Under the pieces are notes generated by a model. It was not told the origin of the DNA, ran no database searches, and saw only the letters and a program-made list of their open reading frames with translations. Positions 36,000 to 45,444 of a stretch of DNA of 64,000 bases are shown piece by piece. Source of the stretch: Afipia sp. (GTDB lineage Bacteria; Pseudomonadota; Alphaproteobacteria; Rhizobiales; Xanthobacteraceae); NCBI GenBank assembly GCA_024707075.1, contig JANQAK010000003.1, positions 1,550,001 to 1,614,000 of the forward strand, read 5' to 3'. Positions within the stretch are counted from its first letter, which is position 1; each line of letters starts with the position of its first letter. The translations under genes were made by a program, and so were the position numbers.

Positions 36000-37739
36000 A
36001 TGGCAGAAAAAGCCGTTTCATCCTTCACGCGGCTGTGGCGCGGAATCGGACTTCGGCAGGTGCGGCTCACCACCGGCTTCATCCTCTTCACCTATCTCAT
36101 CAGCCATTTCGCCAATCATGCGCTCGGCAACATCTCGCTCAGCGCGATGGACGATGCGCTCGACTACCACATGCTGTTCTGGCAAAGCTGGCCGGTCGTC
36201 ATCGTGTTCTATGGCGCGGTGCTGACGCATCTCGGCCTCGGGGTCTGGGCGCTCTATGCCCGCCGCCAATTTCGCTGGACCGGCATCGAGACGACGCAGC
36301 TCGTGTTCGGTCTCAGCATTCCGGTCTTCATCATCGGACATCTGGTCGGCGTCCGCATCTCGGCGCCGCTGTTCGGCCACGAGAAGGATTATCCGCAGGT
36401 CTTCTTCAACTACTGGGTGGTCCGGCCACAGCTCAAGTGGATGATGTACACGGTGCTGGTGGTGTCGTGGGTGCACGGCTGCATCGGAATTTATTTCTGG
36501 GTCCGGACCAAGCCGTACTTCCGCAAAATATCCTCGCTGCTGCTCGCCCTCGCCGTGATCCTGCCGACGCTGTCCCTGCTCGGGCTTTATCAGGGCGGCC
36601 GCACAGTCCTGCGCGCGAGCGCCGCGCCGGAATGGCGGGCGGATAACCTGTCCCGCGAAAAGGTCGGCACCGGCGCGGATCAGACCGCCCTGGAACGGAT
36701 CAGTTCCTACATGCTTTATGGCTACCTCGGCCTGCTCGGCCTGACCCTCGCGGCCCGCGGCATCAGGGCGCTGGTGGAGCGCCGCCGCGGCCTCGTCACG
36801 CTGTCCTACGGCAACGGCAGGACCATTCGCGTACCCGTCGGCCTCAGCGTTCTGGAAGCCAGCACCCGCTTCAACATCCCCCATTCCAGCGTCTGCGGCG
36901 GACGGGCGCGGTGCTCGACCTGCCGCATCCGCATCATCGGGGATTGCAGCGAACTGCCCGAACCGTCGAACCGCGAAACCTTCGTGCTGGATCGGGTGGG
37001 CGCCGGCGGCGACCCCGCCATCCGCCTTGCCTGCCAGTTGCGGCCCAGAACCAACGTCGCCTTCTTCCAGATCTTTCCACCGAACGCGAGCCTGTCGGCG
37101 GCGGCGAAGATCGCGCCGGTTAACCCCGGCAGGGAGCGCTATGTGGTCAGCATGTTCGTGGACATGCGCGGCTCGACCAAGCTCGCCGAGCAGTTGCTGC
37201 CGTTCGACACCGTCTTCATCATCAACCGCTTTCTCACCGCGGTCGCGCAGGCCGTGGTCGAATGCGGCGGCCAGCCGAACCAGTTTGTCGGCGATGGCCT
37301 GCTGGCCTTGTTCGGCCTCGCCACCAACCCGCAGACCGCCTGCCGCCAGGCCATCGAGGCCACGGCGCGGATCGCGGTCCATGTCGATGCGCTGAACGAA
37401 TTTCTCGGCGACGACGTTCCGGAACCGCTGCGCTTCGGGATCGGCATCCACGGCGGCGAGGTCATCATCGGCGACATCGGGTCGCAGGAGCACACGGTCT
37501 TCACCGCGCTCGGCGATTCCGTGAATGTCGCGGCGCGGCTTCAGGACATGACCAAGGCCCTGTCCTGCGAGGTCGTGCTGTCCCAGGATGTGCTGAAAAC
37601 ATCCGGCTTTCCCGCCGGGGACATGCCCCGGATCGAGGTCCAGATCCGCGGCCGGGTCGAGCCGCTGGTGGTCTATACCGTCACAAAAGCCGGAACGCTG
37701 TCGGCCATCGTTGCCGATTTCGCAGTTGCAGCAGCCTGA
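36000..37739 (+). CDS. Membrane adenylate/guanylate cyclase with [2Fe-2S] ferredoxin domain
   Basis: 579 residues from ATG 36000 (ATG 35949 is an alternative). Six membrane helices with conserved-looking histidines (YLISHFANHALG, MLFWQSWP, THLGLG) span about 20-235, reminiscent of haem-binding membrane subunits. Then a plant-type ferredoxin domain with C299-x5-C305-x2-C308 and a fourth Cys in RLACQLRP. Then a class III cyclase domain with metal aspartates in MFVDMRGST and VGDGLLALFG and the transition-state Asn/Arg in GDSVNVAARL. The architecture suggests redox-controlled second-messenger synthesis at the membrane. All catalytic residues I can check are present. Confidence 0.88.
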   Translation: MAEKAVSSFTRLWRGIGLRQVRLTTGFILFTYLISHFANHALGNISLSAMDDALDYHMLFWQSWPVVIVFYGAVLTHLGLGVWALYARRQFRWTGIETTQLVFGLSIPVFIIGHLVGVRISAPLFGHEKDYPQVFFNYWVVRPQLKWMMYTVLVVSWVHGCIGIYFWVRTKPYFRKISSLLLALAVILPTLSLLGLYQGGRTVLRASAAPEWRADNLSREKVGTGADQTALERISSYMLYGYLGLLGLTLAARGIRALVERRRGLVTLSYGNGRTIRVPVGLSVLEASTRFNIPHSSVCGGRARCSTCRIRIIGDCSELPEPSNRETFVLDRVGAGGDPAIRLACQLRPRTNVAFFQIFPPNASLSAAAKIAPVNPGRERYVVSMFVDMRGSTKLAEQLLPFDTVFIINRFLTAVAQAVVECGGQPNQFVGDGLLALFGLATNPQTACRQAIEATARIAVHVDALNEFLGDDVPEPLRFGIGIHGGEVIIGDIGSQEHTVFTALGDSVNVAARLQDMTKALSCEVVLSQDVLKTSGFPAGDMPRIEVQIRGRVEPLVVYTVTKAGTLSAIVADFAVAAA

Positions 37740-37813
37740 AAACCGGCAGATTCGAGAAAAGTTTGAGCGAAACTAGCCGCTGCGGCAAGCACGCACGGCA
37801 TTTTTGCTATCAA

Positions 37814-37843
37814 GGCACACGCTTAACGCGTATCGTGTGTGCC
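37814..37843 (+). promoter_or_regulatory. Hairpin in the cspA leader
   Basis: GGCACAC (37814-37820) and GTGTGCC (37837-37843) form a seven-base stem about 65 bases before the cspA start. Cold-shock genes often have structured leaders; whether this one responds to temperature is not shown. Confidence 0.4.
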
Positions 37844-37907
37844 GTTGGCCACGCCGTCCGCGGGGTTCGACACTTTGTTATGGTCTTACCCTCTTGGAGA
37901 CGACGGA

Positions 37908-38108
37908 ATGGCTAAAGGTACTGTGAAGTGGTTCAACCCGACCAAGGGCTATGGGTTTATCCAGCCCAGCAACGGCGGCAAGGACGTGTTCGTTCATATC
38001 TCGGCAGTTGAGAAGGCGGGTCTTTCTTCCCTCAACGAAGGACAGTCGGTCGAGTACGAAGAAGTTGCAAACCGCGGCAAGACGTCCGCGGAAAATCTCA
38101 AGGTCTGA
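37908..38108 (+). CDS. cspA: Cold-shock protein (CspA family)
   Basis: 66 residues, the full cold-shock domain. RNP1 is [11 protein letters not shown] and RNP2 is [14 protein letters not shown] near the start is typical. Binds single-stranded RNA and DNA as a chaperone in the cytoplasm. A leader of about 165 bases and a perfect 13-base-stem terminator bracket it, so it is a single-gene transcript. An in-frame extension to 37839 has no family similarity. Confidence 0.93.
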   Translation: MAKGTVKWFNPTKGYGFIQPSNGGKDVFVHISAVEKAGLSSLNEGQSVEYEEVANRGKTSAENLKV

Positions 38109-38113
38109 TAGGG

Positions 38114-38149
38114 AGGTCCGATTCAGAAAGCTGAATCGGACCTTTGCTT
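38114..38149 (+). terminator. Terminator after cspA
   Basis: AGGTCCGATTCAG (38114-38126), loop AAAG, CTGAATCGGACCT (38131-38143), then a T-rich run: a perfect 13-base stem. Confidence 0.88.
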
Positions 38150-38179
38150 GTTCTGCGACGCGCGCTCAACTCCGGGACA

Positions 38180-39109
38180 TCATCCCCAGGGACCGCGCGA
38201 TCTACCCCACGGGCCATGCCCGCCACCGGTCGCACCCGCCGTTGCGGCCGTGAAGCCTCCGCGCGGAGCCAGTTCGCCGGCAAGGCGCTGCAACTCCCGG
38301 ACACGGTTCTCGGTCGACGGATGGGTCGAGAACAGGTTGTCCATCCCCTGCCCCGACAACGGATTGATGATGAACATATGCGCGGTCGCGGGACTGCGCT
38401 CGGCGTCCATGTTCGGAATCCGGTGAGCTGCGTTGTCGATCTTGACCAGCGCCGACGCCAGCCACATCGGCTGTCCGCAAATCCGCGCGCCCATGTTGTC
38501 CGCCGAATATTCGCGCGTCCGGCTGATCGCCATCTGCACGATCATCGCCGCCAGCGGCGCGAGGATCATCATCGCCAATGAGCCGACGATGCCCGGACCG
38601 TTGTTGTCGCGATGGCCGCCGAAGAACATGCCGAACTGCGCGATCATCGAGATCGCGCCCGCGATGGTCGCGGTGATCGTCATGATGAGCGTGTCGTGGT
38701 TCTTGATATGCGCAAGCTCGTGCGCGATCACGCCGGCGAGTTCCTCGCGGCTCAGCGATTGCAGCAGCCCGGTGGTCGCGGCCACGGCGGCATGCTGCGG
38801 ATCGCGCCCGGTCGCAAACGCATTGGGCTGCGGATTGTCCATCAGATAGACCTTCGGCATCGGCAGTTGCGCGCGCCCGGCAAGCTCGGCCACCAGCCGC
38901 ACGAAATCCGGCGCGCTGCGCGCGTCGACCTCCCGCGCGCCATGCATCGACAGCACCATGCGGTCGGAGTTCCAGTACGCGAACATGTTGGTGCCGGCGG
39001 CGATCACCAGCGCGATCACCGCGCCGCCCGATCCGCCGATCAGATAGCCGACGCCCATGAACAGGGCCGTCAGACCTGCCAGCAGCACCGCCGTCTTGAA
39101 ATAACTCAT
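38180..39109 (-). CDS. htpX: Membrane zinc metalloprotease HtpX
   Basis: 309 residues from ATG 39109 with GAGGAGG upstream. Membrane helices at the N-terminus and in the middle; the zinc site is [10 protein letters not shown], and the downstream glutamate is in [13 protein letters not shown]. Family signatures [20 protein letters not shown] (about 90-110) are present. Degrades misfolded inner-membrane proteins with FtsH. The C-terminal tail is glycine-rich. The open frame extends upstream for 150 codons with no family similarity. Convergent with cspA. Confidence 0.92.
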   Translation of the reverse strand: MSYFKTAVLLAGLTALFMGVGYLIGGSGGAVIALVIAAGTNMFAYWNSDRMVLSMHGAREVDARSAPDFVRLVAELAGRAQLPMPKVYLMDNPQPNAFATGRDPQHAAVAATTGLLQSLSREELAGVIAHELAHIKNHDTLIMTITATIAGAISMIAQFGMFFGGHRDNNGPGIVGSLAMMILAPLAAMIVQMAISRTREYSADNMGARICGQPMWLASALVKIDNAAHRIPNMDAERSPATAHMFIINPLSGQGMDNLFSTHPSTENRVRELQRLAGELAPRGGFTAATAGATGGGHGPWGRSRGPWG

Positions 39110-39333
39110 CGCCGCCTCCTCGCGAGCGCTCGTTAGAAATACGTTCCTCCCTAAATGGTGAGCACCGCCGGGCCAGTTCAAGGCCGCGTTCTGCGACGCC
39201 GCGTCGCGTCTGACGGCGGGATTTCGCTGCCTTCGCGCAGTCGTTTCGCGGCGACGGCGGCTTGTTTCACCATCGCCTCGTGCATGGGAGGGCTGTCCAA
39301 ACGCGGCAGCCAGAGGCCAATCTCCGGTTTTAA

Positions 39334-39351
39334 ATATGATGATCATCATAT
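39334..39351. promoter_or_regulatory. Perfect 18-base palindrome, candidate operator
   Basis: ATATGATGATCATCATAT is fully self-complementary and begins 44 bases before the MFS start. The AT-rich surroundings could hold the -10 region. Fits a dimeric repressor site; no regulator gene is adjacent. Confidence 0.6.
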
Positions 39352-39377
39352 AATAAAATTCGACAAGGGGCCCCCGA

Positions 39378-40607
39378 ATGACGATCCAGAATATCGAAGC
39401 AAACGACGTGCTGTCCGCATCGGCCGCACGATCATCGATGTCATCGCGCATCATGGTGCTTGCGGCGCTCGCCGCCGTCGGATCGTTCGCGACCAACATC
39501 CTGCTGCCGTCACTGCCCTCGATGGCGAAGGCGCTGAACGTTTCAACTGCCGCCGTCTCGTCCACCATCAGCGTCTATCTCGCGGTGTTCGCGCTCGGCC
39601 AGTTGGTCGTCGGCCCGTTGTCGGATCGCTACGGCCGGTGGAAGCCGGTGCTGTTCGGACTCGGCATCTTCGTCCTGGGAAGCATCTGGTGCGAATTCTC
39701 GACCACGCTGCCGATGATGCTGGTCGGCCGGACCATTCAGGCGCTGGGCGCCTGCGCCGCCTCGGTGCTGTCGCGCGCCATTGCCCGCGATCTGTTGAGC
39801 GGCGAAGACCTGACGCGCGCGCTGGCCTTCATCATGGTGGCGATGGCGGCGGCTCCCGGCTTCTCGCCGCTGATCGGCGGGCTGCTCGACGCCACCACCG
39901 GCTGGCGCTCGGAATTCTTCGTGGTCGGCCTGTTCGGCGCCATCGTTGCATTTTCCTATTTCAGGTACGTCGGAGAAACCCACCGCCCCGACGGCAACGT
40001 GTCGATGCAGCCGGCATCCATCGCGCGGGGCTACTGGGGCCTCATCGCCGATCTGCGCTTCATCGCACCGGCGGGAACCATCGGCCTGTTCATGGGGGCG
40101 CTGTTCGCGATGTTCTCGGTCTCGCCGCGCATCCTGATCGATGGACTGGGCTTCTCGCCGATCCAGGTCGGGCTTTTCTTCGCGACGACGGTGTTCGCGG
40201 TATTCGCGTCAGGCATGGCCGCGCCGCGTGTTGCGTTCAGGCTGGGACACGGCCGCGCGACGGTGATCGGTCTCGGCATTGCCGTGCTGGGCGGCGCCCT
40301 GCTGCTGCTGGCGCACTGGGCCGATCATTCGATCTGGACCTACTTCATTCCGGTCATGGTGTTCCTGACCGGATTCGGCATGGTCAGCCCGCTGGTCACC
40401 GCGACGGCGCTGCAACCGTTCGGCGACAGGGCCGGTCTCGCGTCGGCGCTGCTCGGGTTTCTTCAGATGGCGGGAGCCTCGATCGGCGTCGTGCTCACCG
40501 CCTCGATCGCGAGCGCGACGCTCGGCATCGGCACCGTACAGGCTTCACTAACCATGCTGGGATTGATTTTGTATCTTGCCGGGAAGCGCGCGGTTCCCGC
40601 GCGTTAG
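39378..40607 (+). CDS. Bcr/CflA-type MFS drug exporter
   Basis: 409 residues with twelve predicted membrane helices. Motif A variant [16 protein letters not shown] after the second helix and the early [14 protein letters not shown] are typical of the Bcr/CflA drug:H+ antiporter group (DHA1). Exports hydrophobic drugs or dipeptides in known members. Preceded by the palindrome at 39334, and by an AGGG-like ribosome site. Stands alone; repeats follow. Confidence 0.88.
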   Translation: MTIQNIEANDVLSASAARSSMSSRIMVLAALAAVGSFATNILLPSLPSMAKALNVSTAAVSSTISVYLAVFALGQLVVGPLSDRYGRWKPVLFGLGIFVLGSIWCEFSTTLPMMLVGRTIQALGACAASVLSRAIARDLLSGEDLTRALAFIMVAMAAAPGFSPLIGGLLDATTGWRSEFFVVGLFGAIVAFSYFRYVGETHRPDGNVSMQPASIARGYWGLIADLRFIAPAGTIGLFMGALFAMFSVSPRILIDGLGFSPIQVGLFFATTVFAVFASGMAAPRVAFRLGHGRATVIGLGIAVLGGALLLLAHWADHSIWTYFIPVMVFLTGFGMVSPLVTATALQPFGDRAGLASALLGFLQMAGASIGVVLTASIASATLGIGTVQASLTMLGLILYLAGKRAVPAR

Positions 40608-40645
40608 AACGCGTTGCCTCGAGATCAAGACGACGACGGCTGAAC

Positions 40646-40750
40646 CGTCATCCTGAGGTGCGAGCTCTTGCGAGCCTCGAAGGATGACAAATCGTAAACG
40701 CCGTCGCCCTTCGATGCCTCCGCTTCGCTACGGCACCTCAGGGTGACGGC
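40646..40750. repeat. Composite palindromic repeat pair (CCTGAGGTGCGAGC type), copy 2
   Basis: CGTCATCCTGAGGTGCGAGC ... GCCTCGAAGGATGACA, then GCCGTCGCCCTTCGATGCCT ... GGCACCTCAGGGTGACGGC. Same order and spacing as 14625-14735. Confidence 0.8.
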
Positions 40751-40779
40751 GCACACCGCCATCATGCACTGGTTCCTGC

Positions 40780-41001
40780 TCAGCAGGACGCGCCCCAGCC
40801 CTTGGGAAACGGAATCATCGGCCATGCGCCGGAACCGGAACAATCTTCCGCCTTGTCGCCGGGCTCGAGCACACCGCCGCAATACGGGCAGGTATTGTCA
40901 TTCGCTGGACGCGGCGCATCCCCCACAACGTCGGTGACGTCGTGAGCGAAAAAGTTAACCACATGGAGGCGCGGGTTCAGGGGATGTACTGGCATGCTCA
41001 T
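40780..41001 (-). CDS. Small protein with CPYCGG motif
   Basis: 73 residues (start 41001 or 40995). Contains CPYCGGVLEPGDKAEDC, a possible three- or four-cysteine metal site, and a C-terminal FPKGWGASC. Similar short cysteine proteins occur widely in rhizobia; no function is known to me. The N-terminus lacks a signal peptide. Divergent from the coiled-coil membrane gene downstream. Confidence 0.55.
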   Translation of the reverse strand: MSMPVHPLNPRLHVVNFFAHDVTDVVGDAPRPANDNTCPYCGGVLEPGDKAEDCSGSGAWPMIPFPKGWGASC

Positions 41002-41111
41002 TCCTCTTCATCAGAGGATGCATCATGCCAGCGAGATCATGCTGGTCCGTTCAAGCGAACACTCAAATTTTAGCGGTCAAATCGTGGCAACTTCCGGTTC
41101 CACAACGACGC

Positions 41112-41975
41112 TTAACGCGCGACGATCAGGCCACGGCTGGTGACGACAACCCAGCGGCCATCCTGCCTGCGGATCGCATCGACGCGACCGACGCCCGGCA
41201 ATGGATCTCCGGGAATGACGTCGAAGATTCCCGCGCGGCCGACGACAGTCGCGGTGCCATCGTAGACTTCACGCAGCGCCCAGCCCTCGACAACGGGAAG
41301 CCGGTTGGGCTGCGCTGCCGCGGGCTTGATCGAGCCGGTGGTTTCCGGTGCAGCCGTTGCTGCCGGCGTCGCGGCAGGCGCGCGCAATTTATCGACCGTC
41401 TCGCTCAGCTTCGCCAGTTTCGCGGCGGGTTCGGCCTGCGCCTTCTCAACCTTCTCGATCCGTTCGGCGATTTTCGCGGACTGCGCAGCCGTGCTGCTCC
41501 TGAGCGCCGCAATGTCGGCGCTGATCTTTCCGATCGCGCTTTCAACGGCCCGCGCCTGCTCTGCCGCAGCGCTCGCAGCGACAACGGTGGTCTGGTCGTT
41601 CTTCAGGTAGTGCCCGACGCCTGCGGTCGCCAGCGATCCGCCGATCGCGCCGACAGCGGCAGCGATGGTGACGATCGCCGCGATCGACATGCGGCGGCCG
41701 GCTGCCGGCGGAGCGTCGGCATTGGCGGCCTGATCGAGAACGGTCTCGTCGCGGAAGGCATAATCTTCCCATGAGCTGTGCGGCGTCAGGCGCTGCAAGG
41801 TGATTTCCTTGGAAGGCTGCTTCGCGACCGCAGCCGGTGCGCTGTCGTCCGCCGCGGCCTTCGCCTCAGGCGAAATCATGTCGCTTGAGTCCGGCACCAG
41901 CGATGCATCGCTGTGATTGCCGGAGTCTTTAAGAGACGAATCCTGAATCTCGCCGTCGGCAGTGTGGTCGGTCAT
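41112..41975 (-). CDS. Single-span membrane protein with alanine-rich coiled coil
   Basis: 287 residues. A polar N-terminus (about 1-90), one membrane helix (about 97-117, AAIVTIAAAVGAIGGSLATA), an Ala/Glu/Lys-rich coiled coil (about 125-190), an Ala/Pro linker with ETTGSIKPAAAQ, and a compact C-terminal domain (VEGWALREVYDGTATVVGR, RRQDGRWVVVTSRGLI). This C-terminal sequence recurs in rhizobial envelope proteins but I know no function. No neighbour indicates a pathway. Confidence 0.65.
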   Translation of the reverse strand: MTDHTADGEIQDSSLKDSGNHSDASLVPDSSDMISPEAKAAADDSAPAAVAKQPSKEITLQRLTPHSSWEDYAFRDETVLDQAANADAPPAAGRRMSIAAIVTIAAAVGAIGGSLATAGVGHYLKNDQTTVVAASAAAEQARAVESAIGKISADIAALRSSTAAQSAKIAERIEKVEKAQAEPAAKLAKLSETVDKLRAPAATPAATAAPETTGSIKPAAAQPNRLPVVEGWALREVYDGTATVVGRAGIFDVIPGDPLPGVGRVDAIRRQDGRWVVVTSRGLIVAR

Positions 41976-42037
41976 GAGCGCGAACTCCGAATGGGTTTAC
42001 TATTTGGTAACCACGAATTGGTTGAGAATTCGTTACT

Positions 42038-42086
42038 GGGCATGATCCCGAAAAGTGGAAGCCGGTTTTCGGATCAGATCATGCCC
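42038..42086. repeat. Intergenic palindromic repeat, AAAAGTGG-CCGGTTTT type, copy 2
   Basis: GGGCATGATC at the left pairs with GATCATGCCC at the right, around AAAAGTGGAAGCCGGTTTT. Same element type as 12448-12495. Confidence 0.75.
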
Positions 42087-42175
42087 GGAACACAACCAAA
42101 CGGAGCATCGCACTAGCAGCGAGATCGCATCGAAACTCGCGGCAAGCGCGTGCGCCGTCCGCAAGTTTGTATCAA

Positions 42176-43804
42176 CTACAAAATGAACCCAGTATTTATG
42201 AAGTTCGACGTGTGGTCGCGCACGATCTCGTCGAGCAGCCGCTTGGAGTCTTCGGTCTGCTTTGCCGCGATCATCGATCGGATCGAGAACGAGCGTAGCG
42301 CGTCGTGCACCGAGAGCGTGCCTTCCGCCGAATCCTTGCGCCCGGTGAACGGGAAGACATCCGGCCCGCGCTGGCACTGGCAGTTGATGTTGACGCGGCA
42401 GACCTGATTGACCAACGGATCGACCAGTTTCCCGATCGTCTCCGAGTCTTCGCTGAAGATCGAGACCTGCTGGCCGTGGTCCGAGGTGATGACATAGTCG
42501 AGCGCGGTATCGATGTCGTCGAACGCCATCACCGGAACGATCGGCCCGAACTGCTCCTCGCGATAAAGCAGCATCCCCTCGCGCACCGGATACACCACGG
42601 CGGGATAGAACAGCGTGCCGCCGGTGAGGCCGCCGCCGTCGTTGATGACTTTCGCGCCTTTCGCTTTCGCGTCCTCCACCAGCCGCGTCATGTGCTCGAC
42701 CTTGCCGAGTTCGGGCAGCGGCGTGATCGTCACGCCCTTGTCCCATGGCATGCCGGCCTTCAGCTTGCCGAGATCTTCGGTGAAGCGCGCGAGAAACCTG
42801 TCCACGATAGAGCGATGCACGATCAGCATCTTCAGCGCCGTGCAGCGCTGGCCGTTGAACGACAGCGAGCCGAGCAGGCATTCCTTCACCGCGAGTTCGA
42901 CATCGGCATCCGGCAGCACGATGGCCGCGTTCTTGGCGTCGAGGCCTAGAATGGCGCGCAGCCGGTTAACCTTGGGATGCATCTTCTTGAGATGGTCGGC
43001 GACGCGGCTCGAGCCGATCAGCGTCAGCACGTTGACCTTGCCGGACTCCAGCAGCATCGGCACCACCTCGGAGCCCTTGCCATAGACGGTGTTGATGACG
43101 CCTTTCGGAAACGCGCTGCGAAACGCCTCAAGCAGCGGCTGAAACAGCAGCACGCCGAACTTCGGCGGCTTGAACACCATGGTGTTGCCCATGATCAGCG
43201 CCGGGATCAGCGTGGCGAAGGTTTCGTTGAGCGGATAGTTGTACGGCCCCATGCAGAGCACGACGCCGAGCGGCGTGCGGCGAATTTGTCCGATGGTGCC
43301 TTCAACGATGGTGAAGCGCGAGTTGTCGTTATCCAGATTCTTCAGCGCGTCGATGGTCGCCTTGATGTAGTCGACGGTGCGGTCGAACTCCTTCTGCGAG
43401 TCCGGCAACGTCTTGCCGATCTCCCACATGATGAGGTTCACGATCTGCTCGCGCCGCGCCACCATCTGCCGGGTGAAGTCCTGCATGCAGGCGATGCGCT
43501 GGGCCACCGTCATGGTTGGCCATTCGCCGCGCCCGCTGTCATAGGCGGCGACCGCCGCGTCGAGCGCGATCTTCGCTTCCGGAATGCCGCCGACCGGATA
43601 GCTGCCGAGCTCGACCTGTTGCAAGGAGCCGTCGGCCTTGCGCACGCAAATCGCCGAACGCACTGTCTCGACAGCACCGCTCCACGGCTCCAGCACGCCA
43701 CTCACCAGCGTCTCGCGCTGATGGATCGGCGGCGGCAGGCCGCATTCCTTGAGACGGCTTTCCTCCGGAAACAATTCCTTCAACTGCTGCGGCGTGAGCA
43801 TCAT
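42176..43804 (-). CDS. Aldehyde dehydrogenase, GapN-like
   Basis: 542 residues from ATG 43804. ALDH fold with LCMGPYNYPLNETFATLIPA (cofactor loop), IGSSRVADHLKKM and the catalytic Cys in SLSFNGQRCTALKM. The usual catalytic-glutamate segment (E-L-G-G-K) reads ILGLDAKNAAIV, so the glutamate is not at its normal place. Resembles non-phosphorylating glyceraldehyde-3-phosphate dehydrogenase-type ALDHs, but the substrate is uncertain. The frame extends 101 codons upstream through an intergenic repeat, so the ATG near 43804 is preferred. Transcribed alone. Confidence 0.8.
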   Translation of the reverse strand: MMLTPQQLKELFPEESRLKECGLPPPIHQRETLVSGVLEPWSGAVETVRSAICVRKADGSLQQVELGSYPVGGIPEAKIALDAAVAAYDSGRGEWPTMTVAQRIACMQDFTRQMVARREQIVNLIMWEIGKTLPDSQKEFDRTVDYIKATIDALKNLDNDNSRFTIVEGTIGQIRRTPLGVVLCMGPYNYPLNETFATLIPALIMGNTMVFKPPKFGVLLFQPLLEAFRSAFPKGVINTVYGKGSEVVPMLLESGKVNVLTLIGSSRVADHLKKMHPKVNRLRAILGLDAKNAAIVLPDADVELAVKECLLGSLSFNGQRCTALKMLIVHRSIVDRFLARFTEDLGKLKAGMPWDKGVTITPLPELGKVEHMTRLVEDAKAKGAKVINDGGGLTGGTLFYPAVVYPVREGMLLYREEQFGPIVPVMAFDDIDTALDYVITSDHGQQVSIFSEDSETIGKLVDPLVNQVCRVNINCQCQRGPDVFPFTGRKDSAEGTLSVHDALRSFSIRSMIAAKQTEDSKRLLDEIVRDHTSNFINTGFIL

Positions 43805-43983
43805 GACCTCATCGATTGTGCGTGTCCGCGGAGCCGGTCCCGGTGAAATCAGCGGGCACGGACGAGGCGGATGGGACCGGCGTGCAATCAGCCGCTCCTT
43901 CGGGATGGTCAGTGTAGTGTGCCTGACGAATGAGTCGAAATGATAATGTGGAAGATTTTTTATAGGCATCACGTCGAGATGGC

Positions 43984-44056
43984 CGTCATTGCGAGGAGCG
44001 CAGGCGACGAAGGAATCCAACTTTTTCTGGATTGCTTCGCTTCGCTCGCAATGACG
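43984..44056. repeat. Palindromic repeat, CGTCATTGCGAGGAGCG type
   Basis: CGTCATTGCGAGGAGCGCAG opens, CTTCGCTCGCAATGACG closes, with GGAATCCAA and TGGATTGC facing inside. It lies in the 314-base gap between the ALDH gene and the binding-protein gene; the remainder of that gap shows nothing. Confidence 0.8.
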
Positions 44057-44118
44057 TTTGTGGAAATTTTCCGCACGCGGCAATGTGATCGCCGCGCGCG
44101 GGAACAATCAGCCTGTTG

Positions 44119-45444
44119 TCATGACCGGTAGATGCGCTTGAGCTGGCGCTCCGCGCCCGCCATCGTGCCTTTGACGTCGTCGCGGCCGGTGCAGTAGTTC
44201 GCGAACATATCGACCAGAACGAAATCCGAGATCGCCGCCGCAGCACTCTCATTCAACGTGCCGAGGCCGGCGGGCGTCGATGCCAGTTTGGCGACATCCC
44301 GATAGGGCGTGTTCTTCGGGTCCGCCGTCCAGATCGGGTTCTTGTCGTAGGCCAGCAGGAAGTGCGACAGGTAGCCGCCCGCCGCCTCGATCCACGGATT
44401 GAATTGCGGCCCTTCCATCAGGAACGCCGTGAACGCCTTGCAGGCCTGCGGATACCTGGTGAAGTTGAAGATCAGAATCGGGAAGCCGAGATGCTGCTCC
44501 CGGACCTGGCCGCTGATGCCGACCGGCAGATGCGCGTGATCCATGTCGGCGGCGATGGCGGGATTTTCCTTTTTCGCGGAGACATAGATCGAGATGCCGT
44601 TGGTGGTGAGGTGAAGCTGCCCGGCGAGGAACGCCTTGTTGTTGGAAGAGTCGTTCCACGAGGCCGTGCCGGGAATGAAGTTCACGTACAGCGACTTGAC
44701 GTATTCCAGCGCCTTCGCAGTCTCCGGCGAGTTGATGATCACCTTGTTGTTCTTGTCGACGGTGTAGGCGTTATGCGCCCACATCGCCCAGGCGAGCCAG
44801 CCGTTGGCATCACCCGTGGCGTGGCCGAGCGCCATGCCCGCCGGGGTGCCGTTCTTGTTGAGGCCCGCGATGAGTTCGCGAAATCCGCCGAGGTCCTTGG
44901 GAAATTCCTTGAAGCCGCATTTCTGCATCGCTGCGATCCGGTAGTTGACGAGGCCGCCGCTGGCGGCAACCGGAATGCCCAGCCACTTGTTGCCGCGCTT
45001 GCCGTAGGCTTCTCCGGACGGCGCCCAGCCGCCGTATTTCTTGCCGAGATAGTCCGCAACGTCGGTGACGTCGGTGCATTTTTCGGGAAACAGATGCGGC
45101 AGCGAGTAGAGTCCCCACACCATGTCGAGGCCCTGCCCGGTGTTGGCCGCGACGGAGGCTTTCGGCTGGATGTCGTCGAACGATTCATTCGACACGTTGA
45201 CCTTGACGCCAGTCGCTTTCTGGAATGCATCCACGATCTTCATGAAGGCGACATCCTCGGCCTCCACAAAGCGTTTCCATCGCAGCATGTTGATGGTGGC
45301 GCCGGGCTCCGGCTTCCAGTGCGCGGTCTGCGCGAAGGCCCTGGCGTGGCCCAGCAATTGATCGGCGGACATCGCCGCCGCCGCGGCCAGCGTCATCGCG
45401 CTGCCCTTGAGTAGAGATCGTCGATCCGGTGTAAACTCGGTCAT
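44119..45444 (-). CDS. Tat-exported ABC sugar-type substrate-binding protein
   Basis: 441 residues. Twin-arginine signal (PDRRSLLKGSAMTLAAAAAM). The mature part matches family-1 extracellular solute-binding proteins: INMLRWKRFVEAEDVAFM, VKVNVSNESFDDIQPK, GLDMVWGLYSLPHLF, and a C-terminal AFTAFLMEGPQFNPWIEA. Binds a sugar or polyol for an ABC importer in known members. No permease or ATPase gene is near, so it is an orphan here. An ATCGGCCG dyad lies just upstream, about 45462-45487. Confidence 0.82.
   Translation of the reverse strand: MTEFTPDRRSLLKGSAMTLAAAAAMSADQLLGHARAFAQTAHWKPEPGATINMLRWKRFVEAEDVAFMKIVDAFQKATGVKVNVSNESFDDIQPKASVAANTGQGLDMVWGLYSLPHLFPEKCTDVTDVADYLGKKYGGWAPSGEAYGKRGNKWLGIPVAASGGLVNYRIAAMQKCGFKEFPKDLGGFRELIAGLNKNGTPAGMALGHATGDANGWLAWAMWAHNAYTVDKNNKVIINSPETAKALEYVKSLYVNFIPGTASWNDSSNNKAFLAGQLHLTTNGISIYVSAKKENPAIAADMDHAHLPVGISGQVREQHLGFPILIFNFTRYPQACKAFTAFLMEGPQFNPWIEAAGGYLSHFLLAYDKNPIWTADPKNTPYRDVAKLASTPAGLGTLNESAAAAISDFVLVDMFANYCTGRDDVKGTMAGAERQLKRIYRS

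Noticed and set aside
36018-37493. 491-codon minus-strand frame opposite the cyclase gene
   Set aside because: Antisense shadow; the plus strand has intact ferredoxin and cyclase motifs.
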